DNA of 64,000 nucleotides from Rhizobium sp. ZPR4. GTDB taxonomy: Bacteria; Pseudomonadota; Alphaproteobacteria; Rhizobiales; Rhizobiaceae. Below are positions 8,313-17,244 of this stretch, in pieces. Position 1 is the first letter of the stretch; each line of letters begins with the position of its first letter. The stretch covers positions 248,001 through 312,000 of the forward strand of contig NZ_CP157969.1 in assembly GCF_040215725.1 (NCBI RefSeq). Direction: 5' to 3'. The translations under genes were made by a program, and so were the position numbers. Under the pieces are notes generated by a model. It had not been told where the DNA came from and searched no databases. It was given only the letters and a program-made list of their open reading frames with translations.

Positions 8313-9413
8313 ATGAAGAAGCTACTTTTGGCTGCGACGATGCTTGTTGCGATCAGCACACCGGCTTTCGCTGACATGACGATCGGTTGGGGTGGACCGA
8401 TCACGGGCGGCAGTGCCGCGGTAGGCGAACAAAACCTCAATGGCGTGAAGCAGGCAATCGAGGACATCAATGCGTCGGGCGGCATCCTCGGCGAGAAACT
8501 TGTCCTTCAAGTCGAAGATGACGCGGGCGATCCAAAGCAGGCTGTCTCCGTTGCTAATCGTCTTGCCGCAGCCGGGGCTCAGTTCGTAATCGGCCATCAG
8601 AATTCCGGGGCATCCATCCCGGCATCCGATATCTATGCCGAAAATGGCATGCTGCAGGTAACTCCTGCTTCCACGAATCCAAACTTCACAGAGCGAGGTC
8701 TCTGGAACACGTTCCGCACCTGCGGCCGGGACGATCAGCAGGGTACGGTCGCCGGAAACTATCTGACCAAACACTTTGCCGGGAAGAATGTCTTCCTCGT
8801 CCACGACAAGACCCCTTACGGACAGGGTCTCGTCGAAGAGGTTAAGAAGACGATCAACGCGGGCGGCCTGACCGAAGTTGGCTTTGAAGGAATCAACGTC
8901 GGCGAAAAGGACTTTTCAGCCCTGATCGCAAAAATAAAAGAAACCAAAGCCGACGTGGTCTATTTCGGCGGGGTCTACACCGAAGGCGGACTCATTCTGC
9001 GCCAGTTGCACGATCAGGGCATCAAAATTGCGATGGTCGGCGGCGACGCGATGTTTTCTACGGAATTTGCGGCAATCACTGGCGCTGCTGGCGAAGGGAC
9101 CCTGATTACCTTCGGTCCGGACGCCAGCAAAAACCCGGCCGCGGCCGACGCTCTTAAGAAGTTTGCCGAGAAGAAAATCAATCCCGAAGGCTTTACGCTG
9201 TACGGATATGCAGCCGTGCAAGTCATCAAGGCCGGTATAGAGGCTGCCGGCAAGGCCGATCCCCAGGCTGTCGCCGACAAACTTCATAGCGGCATGTCCA
9301 TCAACACCGTTATCGGCCCGCTTGCCTATACTCCAAAGGGCGACATCACTCGCCTTGACTTCGTCCTCTACGAACTCAAGAACGGCAAGTTCGTGGAACA
9401 GGCGACGAAATAG
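8313..9413 (+). CDS. Branched-chain-type amino-acid ABC transporter, periplasmic binding protein (LivK-like)
   Basis: The 366-residue product has a Sec signal (MKKLLLAATMLVAISTPAFA, cleavage before DMTIGWGGP). It then follows the type I periplasmic-binding-protein (LivJ/LivK) pattern: AVGEQNLNGVKQAIEDIN, the VEDDAGDPKQAVSVAN strand-turn, and QNSGASIPASDIYAENG for ligand contact. ATG 8313 is chosen over 8307 because AAGGGG is then 7 bases upstream instead of touching the start codon. As the first liv gene it sits 74 bp after the M20 gene and is followed by a strong stem-loop. Though annotated as branched-chain, this family binds many amino acids; the genomic setting suggests a diaminopropionate derivative. 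Confidence 0.92.
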   Translation: MKKLLLAATMLVAISTPAFADMTIGWGGPITGGSAAVGEQNLNGVKQAIEDINASGGILGEKLVLQVEDDAGDPKQAVSVANRLAAAGAQFVIGHQNSGASIPASDIYAENGMLQVTPASTNPNFTERGLWNTFRTCGRDDQQGTVAGNYLTKHFAGKNVFLVHDKTPYGQGLVEEVKKTINAGGLTEVGFEGINVGEKDFSALIAKIKETKADVVYFGGVYTEGGLILRQLHDQGIKIAMVGGDAMFSTEFAAITGAAGEGTLITFGPDASKNPAAADALKKFAEKKINPEGFTLYGYAAVQVIKAGIEAAGKADPQAVADKLHSGMSINTVIGPLAYTPKGDITRLDFVLYELKNGKFVEQATK

Positions 9414-9439
9414 CGCTTCGCTCCGGCTCATCGGCTGTC

Positions 9440-9473
9440 TCCGGCGCGCATGTCAATAGCCATGCGCGCCGGA
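9440..9473 (+). promoter_or_regulatory. Intercistronic stem-loop between livK and livH
   Basis: TCCGGCGCGCATG pairs perfectly with CATGCGCGCCGGA (13 bp) around an 8-base loop. No T-run follows, so it is unlikely to be a simple terminator. Placed just after the binding-protein gene, it fits an mRNA-stabilising or attenuating hairpin that lets livK be made in excess over the membrane components. Confidence 0.7.
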
Positions 9474-9559
9474 AAGCCGCTCTATCATCACTGACATCGA
9501 TAAAAACTCGAACCCTATTCAGGGCAGTGGCAGTGCGTGCTTTTTTCCGGGAGGACACC

Positions 9560-10462
9560 TTGGAATACTTCATTCAGCAGCTCTTCAACGGACTGACCCT
9601 CGGGTCGATCTATGGTCTCATCGCCATCGGATATACGATGGTCTATGGCATCATCGGTATGATCAACTTCGCTCACGGCGACATCTTCATGCTCGGCGGC
9701 TTTGCTGCGATGATCGTCTTCCTCGTACTCACTTCCGTTTTCGCGGGCCTGCCGGTGGCAGTAGTGCTGCTGGCGATGCTCGTGGTCGCAATGCTCACAA
9801 CCAGCCTCTGGAACTGGACGATCGAGCGCGTTGCCTATCGGCCGCTTCGAGGATCGTTTCGGCTGGCTCCGTTGATCACCGCGATCGGCATGTCGATCGT
9901 CGTCTCAAACTTCATCCAGGTCGTGCAGGGGCCGCGCAACAAGCCGATCCCGCAGCTTATTGGCGATGTCTACCGTATCGGCGCGATCACCGTATCACTG
10001 AAGCAGATCATTATCATCGCCCTGACCTCGCTGCTTCTCGTCGTCTTCTGGTACATCGTCAACAAGACCGCGCTCGGTCGTGCTCAACGCGCCACCGAAC
10101 AGGATCGCAAGATGGCGGCACTTCTCGGAATCGACGTTGACCGCACGATCTCCGTCACCTTCATCATGGGTGCAGCACTCGCCGCGGTCGGCGGCACGAT
10201 GTTTCTGGTTTACTATGGTGTGGCCAATTTCACCGACGGCTTTGTTCCAGGCGTGAAAGCATTCACCGCCGCCGTCCTTGGCGGCATCGGCTCGCTACCG
10301 GGCGCGGTCCTCGGTGGCCTCCTGATCGGCCTCATTGAGTCTCTTTGGTCGGCATACTTCACCATCGACTACAAGGATGTCGCGACATTCGCAATCCTGG
10401 CTTTCGTCCTGATCTTCAAGCCGACCGGCATCTTGGGGCGGCCGGAAGTCGAGAAGGTATAA
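9560..10462 (+). CDS. livH: Branched-chain amino-acid ABC transporter permease LivH
   Basis: The 300-residue product is an integral membrane permease. Its start [20 protein letters not shown] and the next motif [18 protein letters not shown] are hallmarks of Liv[21 protein letters not shown] coupling region and an [20 protein letters not shown] loop follow. I use TTG 9560 as start because GGGAGG lies 5 bases before it and the family sequence begins there. The GTG at 9527 would add 11 unsupported residues. It forms the transmembrane pore with LivM. The livM gene begins 4 bases after its stop. Confidence 0.93.
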   Translation: MEYFIQQLFNGLTLGSIYGLIAIGYTMVYGIIGMINFAHGDIFMLGGFAAMIVFLVLTSVFAGLPVAVVLLAMLVVAMLTTSLWNWTIERVAYRPLRGSFRLAPLITAIGMSIVVSNFIQVVQGPRNKPIPQLIGDVYRIGAITVSLKQIIIIALTSLLLVVFWYIVNKTALGRAQRATEQDRKMAALLGIDVDRTISVTFIMGAALAAVGGTMFLVYYGVANFTDGFVPGVKAFTAAVLGGIGSLPGAVLGGLLIGLIESLWSAYFTIDYKDVATFAILAFVLIFKPTGILGRPEVEKV

Positions 10463-10466
10463 CGTC

Positions 10467-11858
10467 ATGCAACACACATTGCGCTCCACCACCAGGCACA
10501 GCGGCGGGCACGTATTAAAAGGCATCCGTGAGGGTGTCTTCGCTGGCCTCATCTCACTCGGGCTCTTTGTCCTCTACATTGGCCTCGGCACCCAACAGAA
10601 CATGAGCAACCAGTTGATCCTCGTCCAACGTTGGGGTCTTCTTGGTATATTCGTCGCGATCGCTGCAGTCGGCCGCTTCACCATGGTTGCCATCATTCAG
10701 CCCAACATCGACAAGCGGAAGTTGGCCAAGGCGAAACGCGGCGAGCAGGAACCCTCGACGGAACAAAGCTTCTTCCGACAGCATTTCCTGAAGATCGCAC
10801 TCATTGCACTCCTGCTCTACCCGATGGCTATCTACGCACTTGTCGGCGCCCAGGGCTCGTTGAAATGGGTCGACAACTTCGGGATACAGATCCTCATCTA
10901 CGTCATGCTAGCCTGGGGCCTGAACATCGTCGTCGGCCTCGCTGGTTTGCTCGACCTCGGCTATGTCGCATTCTACGCCGTCGGCGCATATTCCTACGCC
11001 CTTCTTTCCAGCTACTTCGGCCTATCTTTCTGGCTGCTGCTGCCGCTCTCCGGAATCTTTGCTGCCCTCTGGGGCATGGTTCTTGGCTTTCCGGTGCTAC
11101 GTCTGCGTGGCGATTATCTGGCGATCGTGACCCTTGCCTTCGGAGAGATCATCCGACTCGTCCTCATCAACTGGACGGAGGTCACCAAGGGAACCTTCGG
11201 CGTCTCAGGCATTCCGAAGGCAACACTTTTTGGCATTCCTTTTGACGCTTCTGCGGGTGGATTTGCCAAGCTCCTCGGTCTGCCCATTTCCGCCGCCTAC
11301 TACAAGATTTTTCTCTTCTATTTGATCCTGGCGCTTTGCCTTCTCACGGCTTACGTCACCATCCGGCTTCGTCGGATGCCGATAGGCCGCGCCTGGGAAG
11401 CTCTGCGTGAGGATGAGATCGCCTGTCGCTCACTAGGCATCAACACGGTCACGACCAAGCTCACGGCTTTCGCAACCGGTGCGATGTTTGGTGGCTTTGC
11501 GGGGGCTTTCTTTGCAGCCCGCCAAGGCTTTGTCTCCCCCGAGTCCTTCGTATTCATGGAATCGGCGGTGATCCTGGCAATTGTCGTTCTCGGTGGCATG
11601 GGGTCGCTGACGGGCATCGCTATCGCCGCGATCGTGATGATCGGCGGTACGGAACTGCTCCGGGAAATGGCATTCCTGAAGGCCGTCTTCGGTCAGGACT
11701 TCACACCTGAACTCTATCGCATGCTGCTCTTCGGTCTAGCCATGGTCATCGTCATGCTGTTCAAGCCTCGAGGGTTTGTCGGCTCGCGGGAACCGACCGC
11801 CTTCCTGAAGGAACGCAAGGCCGTGTCCGGAAGCTTCACAAAGGAAGGACACGGCTGA
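10467..11858 (+). CDS. livM: Branched-chain amino-acid ABC transporter permease LivM (N-terminally extended)
   Basis: The 463-residue product is the second permease. The core runs from about residue 140 ([34 protein letters not shown]) to a C-terminal [15 protein letters not shown], with the EAM-like coupling loop [17 protein letters not shown]. The first ~130 residues hold two or three extra membrane helices and a basic linker, the DUF3382-type extension common in alphaproteobacterial and enteric LivM. It overlaps livG by one base (TGATG), so translation is coupled. Confidence 0.93.
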   Translation: MQHTLRSTTRHSGGHVLKGIREGVFAGLISLGLFVLYIGLGTQQNMSNQLILVQRWGLLGIFVAIAAVGRFTMVAIIQPNIDKRKLAKAKRGEQEPSTEQSFFRQHFLKIALIALLLYPMAIYALVGAQGSLKWVDNFGIQILIYVMLAWGLNIVVGLAGLLDLGYVAFYAVGAYSYALLSSYFGLSFWLLLPLSGIFAALWGMVLGFPVLRLRGDYLAIVTLAFGEIIRLVLINWTEVTKGTFGVSGIPKATLFGIPFDASAGGFAKLLGLPISAAYYKIFLFYLILALCLLTAYVTIRLRRMPIGRAWEALREDEIACRSLGINTVTTKLTAFATGAMFGGFAGAFFAARQGFVSPESFVFMESAVILAIVVLGGMGSLTGIAIAAIVMIGGTELLREMAFLKAVFGQDFTPELYRMLLFGLAMVIVMLFKPRGFVGSREPTAFLKERKAVSGSFTKEGHG

Positions 11859-12703
11859 TGTCCAACGATACCCTGCTCAAGGTCGAGCACCTGTCGATGA
11901 AGTTTGGGGGACTGATGGCCATCGGCGACCTGTCCTTCGAGGCCCGCCGTGGCGAAATCACCGCGCTGATCGGCCCAAATGGTGCCGGCAAGACCACCGT
12001 TTTCAACTGTATCACCGGATTCTATAAGCCGACGATGGGTATGATCACCCTCACCCGGAAGACCGGCAAGCAGCATCTGCTGGAGCGGCTACCGGACTTT
12101 CGCATTACTCGTGAAGCCAAGGTCGCCCGTACTTTCCAGAATATTCGTCTATTCTCAGGCCTCACGGTTTTGGAAAATCTCTTGGTCGCTCAGCACAATG
12201 AACTGATGCGCGCCTCGGGATACACGATCCTTGGCCTGCTTGGGATTGGATCCTACAACCGCGCGTCCGCTGGCGCCATCGAGCGCGCCAAGCATTGGCT
12301 GGAAAGGGCCGATCTCATCGATCGTGCCGACGATCCGGCGGGTGATCTATCGTACGGCGCTCAGCGTCGCCTGGAAATTGCCCGTGCTATGTGCACGGCC
12401 CCCGAACTACTCTGCCTCGACGAGCCGGCCGCAGGCCTGAATCCTCGCGAATCCCTCGCTCTCAATGAGCTGCTGCGGGGGATTCGTGCTGATACAGGCA
12501 CATCAATTCTACTCATCGAGCATGACATGTCGGTTGTCATGGAAATTTCCGACCACGTCATCGTTCTCGAATACGGTCAGAAGATCTCCGACGGCACGCC
12601 TGAGCATGTGAAAAACGACCCGAAGGTCATCGCGGCCTATCTGGGGGTCGAGGACGAAGAAGTCGAAGCGGTTATCGCGACTGTGGAAGGGAGTGTGCTT
12701 TGA
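11858..12703 (+). CDS. livG: Branched-chain amino-acid ABC transporter ATP-binding protein LivG
   Basis: The 281-residue ATPase has Walker [11 protein letters not shown]-loop [21 protein letters not shown] signature [15 protein letters not shown], Walker [13 protein letters not shown] and switch histidine [10 protein letters not shown]. The C-terminal [16 protein letters not shown] is typical of LivG. It pairs with LivF on the cytoplasmic face of the LivH/LivM complex. The start overlaps the livM stop. Confidence 0.95.
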   Translation: MSNDTLLKVEHLSMKFGGLMAIGDLSFEARRGEITALIGPNGAGKTTVFNCITGFYKPTMGMITLTRKTGKQHLLERLPDFRITREAKVARTFQNIRLFSGLTVLENLLVAQHNELMRASGYTILGLLGIGSYNRASAGAIERAKHWLERADLIDRADDPAGDLSYGAQRRLEIARAMCTAPELLCLDEPAAGLNPRESLALNELLRGIRADTGTSILLIEHDMSVVMEISDHVIVLEYGQKISDGTPEHVKNDPKVIAAYLGVEDEEVEAVIATVEGSVL

Positions 12704-13431
12704 TGGCCGGGAAACAGCTTCTCAAGATTCAGGGGGTCGAAGCATATTATGGCAACATCCGCGCCCTCGCAGGGGTCGATGTCGAGGTCCGTGAAGGTGA
12801 AATCGTCAGCCTGATCGGCGCAAACGGCGCAGGCAAGTCGACACTGATGATGACGATCTGTGGCAGTCCACATGCGCGCAGCGGGTCCATCGTTTTCAAT
12901 GGCACAGACATCACGCAGATGCCGACGCATGAGATCGCCCGTCTCCGGATCGCCCAGTCGCCGGAAGGTCGTCGCATTTTCCCACGGATGACTGTGATCG
13001 AGAACCTCCAGATGGGAGCCGGGCTCGACAATCTCAAATTCTTCAAGGAAGACGTCGAAAAGGTGTTTGCGATATTCCCGCGCCTGAAGGAGCGTCAGCA
13101 CCAGCGGGCGGGAACCATGTCAGGTGGCGAGTTGCAGATGCTTTCGATCGGCCGCGCGTTGATGGCGCGCCCGAAGCTCCTGCTTCTCGACGAACCGTCG
13201 CTCGGTCTCGCGCCACTTATCGTCAAGGGCATTTTCGCGCAAATCAAGAAGCTCAACGAACAGGAGGGCCTAACGGTCTTCCTAGTCGAGCAGAATGCGT
13301 TTGCCGCCCTGAAGCTCTCACATCGCGCCTACGTCATGGTGAATGGCAAGGTCACGATGAGCGGTTCGGGCAAAGATCTTCTCGCCGATCCGGAAGTTCG
13401 CGCAGCCTACCTTGAAGGCGGACGGCACTAG
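12703..13431 (+). CDS. livF: Branched-chain amino-acid ABC transporter ATP-binding protein LivF
   Basis: The 242-residue ATPase shows Walker A GANGAGKSTL, a SPEGRRIFPRMTVIENL Q-loop region, signature MSGGELQMLSIGRALM, Walker B LLLLDEPSLGLAP and EQNAFAALKLSHRAYV, all LivF-specific. ATG 12703 overlaps the livG stop (TGATG) and has GGGAG about 9 bases upstream. The TTG at 12700 is less likely. Confidence 0.95.
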   Translation: MAGKQLLKIQGVEAYYGNIRALAGVDVEVREGEIVSLIGANGAGKSTLMMTICGSPHARSGSIVFNGTDITQMPTHEIARLRIAQSPEGRRIFPRMTVIENLQMGAGLDNLKFFKEDVEKVFAIFPRLKERQHQRAGTMSGGELQMLSIGRALMARPKLLLLDEPSLGLAPLIVKGIFAQIKKLNEQEGLTVFLVEQNAFAALKLSHRAYVMVNGKVTMSGSGKDLLADPEVRAAYLEGGRH

Positions 13432-13452
13432 GAAAAAGACAAGGATACGGAC

Positions 13453-13806
13453 ATGCAAGGACTATTCTTCGAGCCGGACGCCGGCGTCCATCTAATCATC
13501 CGCGGCTTTGTCGCTCTCCTCGGCTTGTGGACGGCCTGGCGCGCTGGCAAGGCGGTGGCGGACGCTTGGAGCAGCTATCCTCTTGTACTCTGCCACACCT
13601 TTCTCATCGCCTGGGTAATGCAGTTCCTCCATCACGCGCTGTTCAACGGCCCGATGTTCAGCGTATCTTTTTACCTCGTTGATTTAGCACTGCTGCTCGT
13701 TTTCTCGACCGCTGGATTCCGATTCCGTCGCACCAGCCAGATAGTCAACAATTACTATTGGCTGTACGAGAAGACATCTGCCTTTTCATGGCGCGCCAAA
13801 GTTTAA
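13453..13806 (+). CDS. Small membrane protein closing the liv operon (DUF6867-like)
   Basis: The 117-residue product starts MQGLFFEPDAGVHLIIRGFV and has three likely transmembrane segments (residues ~15-35, ~42-62, ~68-88). It ends with a conserved-looking cytoplasmic tail (NNYYWLYEKTSAFSWRAK). It follows livF by 21 bp on the same strand. I recall similar small proteins next to livF in other Rhizobiales (DUF6867), so it is probably an accessory subunit or assembly factor of the importer. No catalytic motif is visible. The family name is from memory and less certain than the operon membership. Confidence 0.72.
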   Translation: MQGLFFEPDAGVHLIIRGFVALLGLWTAWRAGKAVADAWSSYPLVLCHTFLIAWVMQFLHHALFNGPMFSVSFYLVDLALLLVFSTAGFRFRRTSQIVNNYYWLYEKTSAFSWRAKV

Positions 13807-13871
13807 GTGTCTTCAAATGGAGGTAGCGACATAAAGTTGCTGCTTCCACGCATTCTAAGAGAGGCTCGTCA

Positions 13872-14630
13872 ATGGCATTCGATCAAGTCCTTCTTGCAGT
13901 CGTTGCATTCGGTGCAGGAGTCCTCAACTCAATCGCCGGAGGTGGGACATTCCTAACCTTCCCGGCTTTGGTCTATACGGGCATGCCTGTCGTCGCTGCC
14001 AACGCCACGAGTGCTGTCGCGGTGTTCCCAGGGTATCTGGGCGCGATTGGCGGCTTTCGCAATGAGATTAGGCAATTCGAACGGAACAGGTTGATCAAAA
14101 TCACCTTGCTGACCATAGTGGGAGGACTTGCTGGATCTCTGCTGCTCTTGGTGTCCTCAAATCGAGCTTTCTCCGTTGTAGTTCCTTTTCTCCTGGCCCT
14201 GGCGACACTCGCTTTCGCCTTCGGCGGCCATATCAGACGATGGTTGGCAGATCACAGCGAGAGTCATTCCAACAGCCCGCTGAGTATAGTGTTCGTCGCG
14301 GTCTATGGCGGCTATTTCAATGGTGGACTTGGAATCGTGCTGCTGGCGTTGTTCTCGCTCTGGGGGATGCGTGATCTGAACCTTATGAATGGGCTGAAAA
14401 ACCTTGTCTCCCTCATCATATCGGCAATTTCAGTGGTGACGTTCGCCGCGGCGGGGATCGTCGCCTGGCAACCGGCTATTCTGATGGCAATCGCCGCAGC
14501 GATTGGCGGCTACATGGGCGCCCCGCTCGCAAGGATTTTACCGGTTGCCGTTGTCCGGACGATCGTTATCTTGGTTGGATCCGTTCTCAGTGTTGTTTTC
14601 TTCCACCGAGCGTTCTTCGTAACCGGATAG
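13872..14630 (+). CDS. TauE/SafE-family sulfite/organosulfur exporter
   Basis: The 252-residue, roughly eight-helix membrane protein contains the family's two repeated halves. The first has GVLNSIAGGGTFLTFPALVYTGMP and NATSAVAVFPGYLGAIGGFR; the second has YGGYFNGGLGIVLLALFSLWG and NLMNGLKNLVSLIISA. Members export sulfite, sulfoacetate or related small anions. GAGAGG lies 7 bases before ATG 13872. The gap of 65 bp after the liv operon contains a weak hairpin, so it may or may not be co-transcribed. Its substrate here is unknown. Confidence 0.88.
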   Translation: MAFDQVLLAVVAFGAGVLNSIAGGGTFLTFPALVYTGMPVVAANATSAVAVFPGYLGAIGGFRNEIRQFERNRLIKITLLTIVGGLAGSLLLLVSSNRAFSVVVPFLLALATLAFAFGGHIRRWLADHSESHSNSPLSIVFVAVYGGYFNGGLGIVLLALFSLWGMRDLNLMNGLKNLVSLIISAISVVTFAAAGIVAWQPAILMAIAAAIGGYMGAPLARILPVAVVRTIVILVGSVLSVVFFHRAFFVTG

Positions 14631-14708
14631 ATGAAACGCATATCCAACGAGCCGCCACATGGGTTCCTTTCTTTCAGGCATATACCTCATGTCCGATCCA
14701 TTAGGCAC

Positions 14709-15638
14709 TCAGATGACAACAAACCTTTCCACAACAGCCAAAATGAGCGGCATGGTAGCCAAGGCAAGCACAGTCTGCGCGGCAATTATCCCTGCCATCA
14801 AAGGAGCGTCGCCGCCTAGCTGTCGCGCCATGACATATGCTGACGATGCTGTAGGGAGAATTTGAAACAGAAGAGCCATCGTCAGCGCTGGCCCTTCAAG
14901 ACCGATCGCCATTCCAACGAAAGCAGTGGCAGCGGGCATCGCCAGAAACTTCATGATAGATGACGAGGCAACAGGTCCAATCCACTGTCGCATCCTGCCG
15001 AAGTTCAATGCTGCTCCTACACAAAGAAGTCCGATAGGGAGCGATGCCGACCCCAGACTTCGAATAGCCGGTTCGATTCCGACAGGAATTGCGAGCCCGA
15101 ACGACTGGAACGCTATACCCCCGAATGAGGCGACAACGAGCGGGTTCCCCAAAAGCTGTTTCAGAATTCCATAGCCGCTCAGTTTTGCTGATCCATGCCT
15201 GGAGAACACCAACACACAAAGGATATTCACAGTCGGGACGATGGCAGCATTGCAGATTGCTGCAAGCGCGATGCCTTTTGCTCCGAACAACCCACCTGCA
15301 AGCGTGATACCCACATAATTGTTGAAGCGAACACTGCCCTGGAAAACAGAAGTGAAAGCGGGACCGTCGATTTTCATAAGCGGACGCACAACCATGACTA
15401 GCCCGGCCACCACAATCGTCGAGACAATAAGCGTCAGCGCAAGCTCCCGGACGGGTAACGACTGCAGATTCGCTGTTGCCAGCCCGTCGAAGAACAGGCA
15501 GGGAAGCAGGAGGTAGTAGCTGAGGCGCTCGGCTTGCGGCCAGAAGCTATCGCCGAGAAACTGCCTGATACGGAGAATCATACCGAGTGATATCAGGATC
15601 ACGATCGGTATCAGAGCTAGAAGCACTGCTCCGTTCAT
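14709..15638 (-). CDS. AEC-family permease (auxin efflux carrier-like)
   Basis: The 309-residue product has the ten-helix AEC layout. It begins MNGAVLLALIPIVILISLGM, continues with FWPQAERLSYYLLLPCLFF and FNNYVGITLAGGLFG in the N-half, and has GSASLPIGLLCVGAALNF in the second half. The end, LPTASSAYVMARQLGGDAPLMAGIIAAQTVLA, is diagnostic. Bacterial members transport malonate, malate or similar carboxylates. I start at ATG 15638 because the membrane domain begins there; the upstream in-frame sequence is not family-like. It is divergent from a LysR gene, its likely regulator. Confidence 0.88.
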   Translation of the reverse strand: MNGAVLLALIPIVILISLGMILRIRQFLGDSFWPQAERLSYYLLLPCLFFDGLATANLQSLPVRELALTLIVSTIVVAGLVMVVRPLMKIDGPAFTSVFQGSVRFNNYVGITLAGGLFGAKGIALAAICNAAIVPTVNILCVLVFSRHGSAKLSGYGILKQLLGNPLVVASFGGIAFQSFGLAIPVGIEPAIRSLGSASLPIGLLCVGAALNFGRMRQWIGPVASSSIMKFLAMPAATAFVGMAIGLEGPALTMALLFQILPTASSAYVMARQLGGDAPLMAGIIAAQTVLALATMPLILAVVERFVVI

Positions 15639-15956
15639 GGCGCTGTCACCGCAGCGGCGACGATGCGAAGGTGGCCCTTTGCAATTGCCATAATCGCAAT
15701 CAGACGATGGAGTTGCCTTCGTGATCCAAGCATACTTCCCCGGCAACTCGATCCCACCACACGGCGTGCTCTAATAGAAATTCGCGAATCTTTGATCGCA
15801 GCAAAAGCTTGAGTTTGGGCGTTCATTGGATTTCCTGAAATGAAGGGTCCTAGAGCCGTTCTATCAACCCGCACTGGCGAGGAAAAATTCTTAATTCTCT
15901 AATGTTCAATGAGTTTTTTTAATATATCATGACACCTCGTTTAGGTTCGGTTCTCC
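15639..15956. other. Divergent promoter region between AEC permease and LysR genes
   Basis: 318 bases with no credible gene. The half nearest the LysR start is AT-rich (around 15885-15935), suitable for divergent promoters. No long dyad was spotted. Confidence 0.5.
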
Positions 15957-16880
15957 ATGTCAATTCGTTCACTCAGGACCCTGCAAGCTATTGCCCGCCA
16001 CGGCTCCTTCGCACGTGCGGGTGAAGTCGTAGGATTGACGCAGTCAGCTGTCAGCTTGCAGGTGAAGGCGCTGGAAGAAGAGTTCGGCGCCCAGTTATTC
16101 GATCGCTCTCGTCGTTTACCCGTGCTGACCGATGCTGGAAGGATCGTCCTGTCGAGGTCGGAAGAAGTCATCGCGCTCTACGACAAAATTTTTGAGGCTC
16201 TCGGCGACGAGCAATCTCTTGCTGGGAAATTGAAACTCGGAGCGATCCAGACCGCTTTGTCCGAGGTTTTGCCAGATGCGCTCGCGATGTTAAAAAGGTC
16301 GCATCCACGCGTCCGAGTACATGTCGCTGCGGGAATGTCGTTGGAACTTGCCCGCCAAGTGGCGGGGGGTGAACTTGACGCAGCGGTTACGACCGAGCCG
16401 GTTCGTCCCGTTCCGGCAGAATTCGTGAGCTCACCACTTTACCAGGAAGGATTCTGGGTCGTTGCACCTGCGGGCCAGGATGGTGACACCGTCTACGAAC
16501 TCCTAACTTCCATGCCGTTTATCCGTTTCGATAGTCGTGCTTGGGCTGGTCGGATAATCGACCGTGAGCTTCGGCGACAGCGAATTGAAGTTCACGAAGA
16601 GATGATCCTCGACAGCCGGGAGGCTATCCTCAAGATGGTCGAGAAAGGCTTGGGGGTTGCTGTCGTTCCTTTGTCAGAGGAAATGCATCGAGGGCTAACC
16701 CTGACCTGTCTGCCATTCGGCGAACCGCAACTCTTCAGGAAAATCGTCCTGCTCGAACGACCAGACCGGGGCGGAGGACGTATCGCCACGGCCCTCATTT
16801 CGGCAATCGTACACGCCAAACAGAAGCAAGCCAGTGAGCAACCCGCAGCAGATCTCTCGAACTGTTCAACAAGATTGTAA
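15957..16880 (+). CDS. LysR-family transcriptional regulator
   Basis: The 307-residue product opens directly with the LysR helix-turn-helix (MSIRSLRTLQAIARHGSFAR, then GLTQSAVSLQVKALEEEFG and LFDRSRRLPVLTDAG). It continues into the two-lobed periplasmic-binding-like effector domain (KLKLGAIQTALSEVLPDALA and VEKGLGVAVVPLSEE). The size is normal. It is divergent from the AEC permease gene at 15638 and probably controls it in response to the transported carboxylate. A further target cannot be inferred. Confidence 0.92.
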   Translation: MSIRSLRTLQAIARHGSFARAGEVVGLTQSAVSLQVKALEEEFGAQLFDRSRRLPVLTDAGRIVLSRSEEVIALYDKIFEALGDEQSLAGKLKLGAIQTALSEVLPDALAMLKRSHPRVRVHVAAGMSLELARQVAGGELDAAVTTEPVRPVPAEFVSSPLYQEGFWVVAPAGQDGDTVYELLTSMPFIRFDSRAWAGRIIDRELRRQRIEVHEEMILDSREAILKMVEKGLGVAVVPLSEEMHRGLTLTCLPFGEPQLFRKIVLLERPDRGGGRIATALISAIVHAKQKQASEQPAADLSNCSTRL

Positions 16881-17244
16881 GTAGTACCGGACGGCCCGTC
16901 GATGGAGGTTGGGGCTCGATTTAGTCAGGCTTCCGGCGCTGAACACAAATATTGCAGAGGATTGTACCCATAACAGCCGAACATCAATAGATTGCTCTTG
17001 AAAGAGATCAAACCGGCGACCCCGGTGCGACAAAAGTCATCACTGGCCTTCAAGGGACGCGGGTCTATCCTTGAGCAACACGCGCGCGATAATGATAGCG
17101 CTGATGGCGACCGGCACGGATTCAAAGCCATATTGCGAAAATAATATCCACTTTCTGCACATTTAGGCGGTCGTATAAATATTTAAACTCCGCATTAATA
17201 TGATTTTTCTCAAGTAAAAGTGATATTTTGCTAGAGGCAACACC
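16881..17244. other. Upstream region of the chemoreceptor gene
   Basis: 364 bases with no recognisable gene. The last ~90 bases are markedly AT-rich, and GAGG stands 8 bases before the chemoreceptor ATG at 17245, so a promoter is likely here. Confidence 0.5.

Noticed and set aside
13808..13853. Weak hairpin after the DUF6867-like gene
   Set aside because: Stem needs three G-U pairs and has no T-run, so not listed as a terminator.
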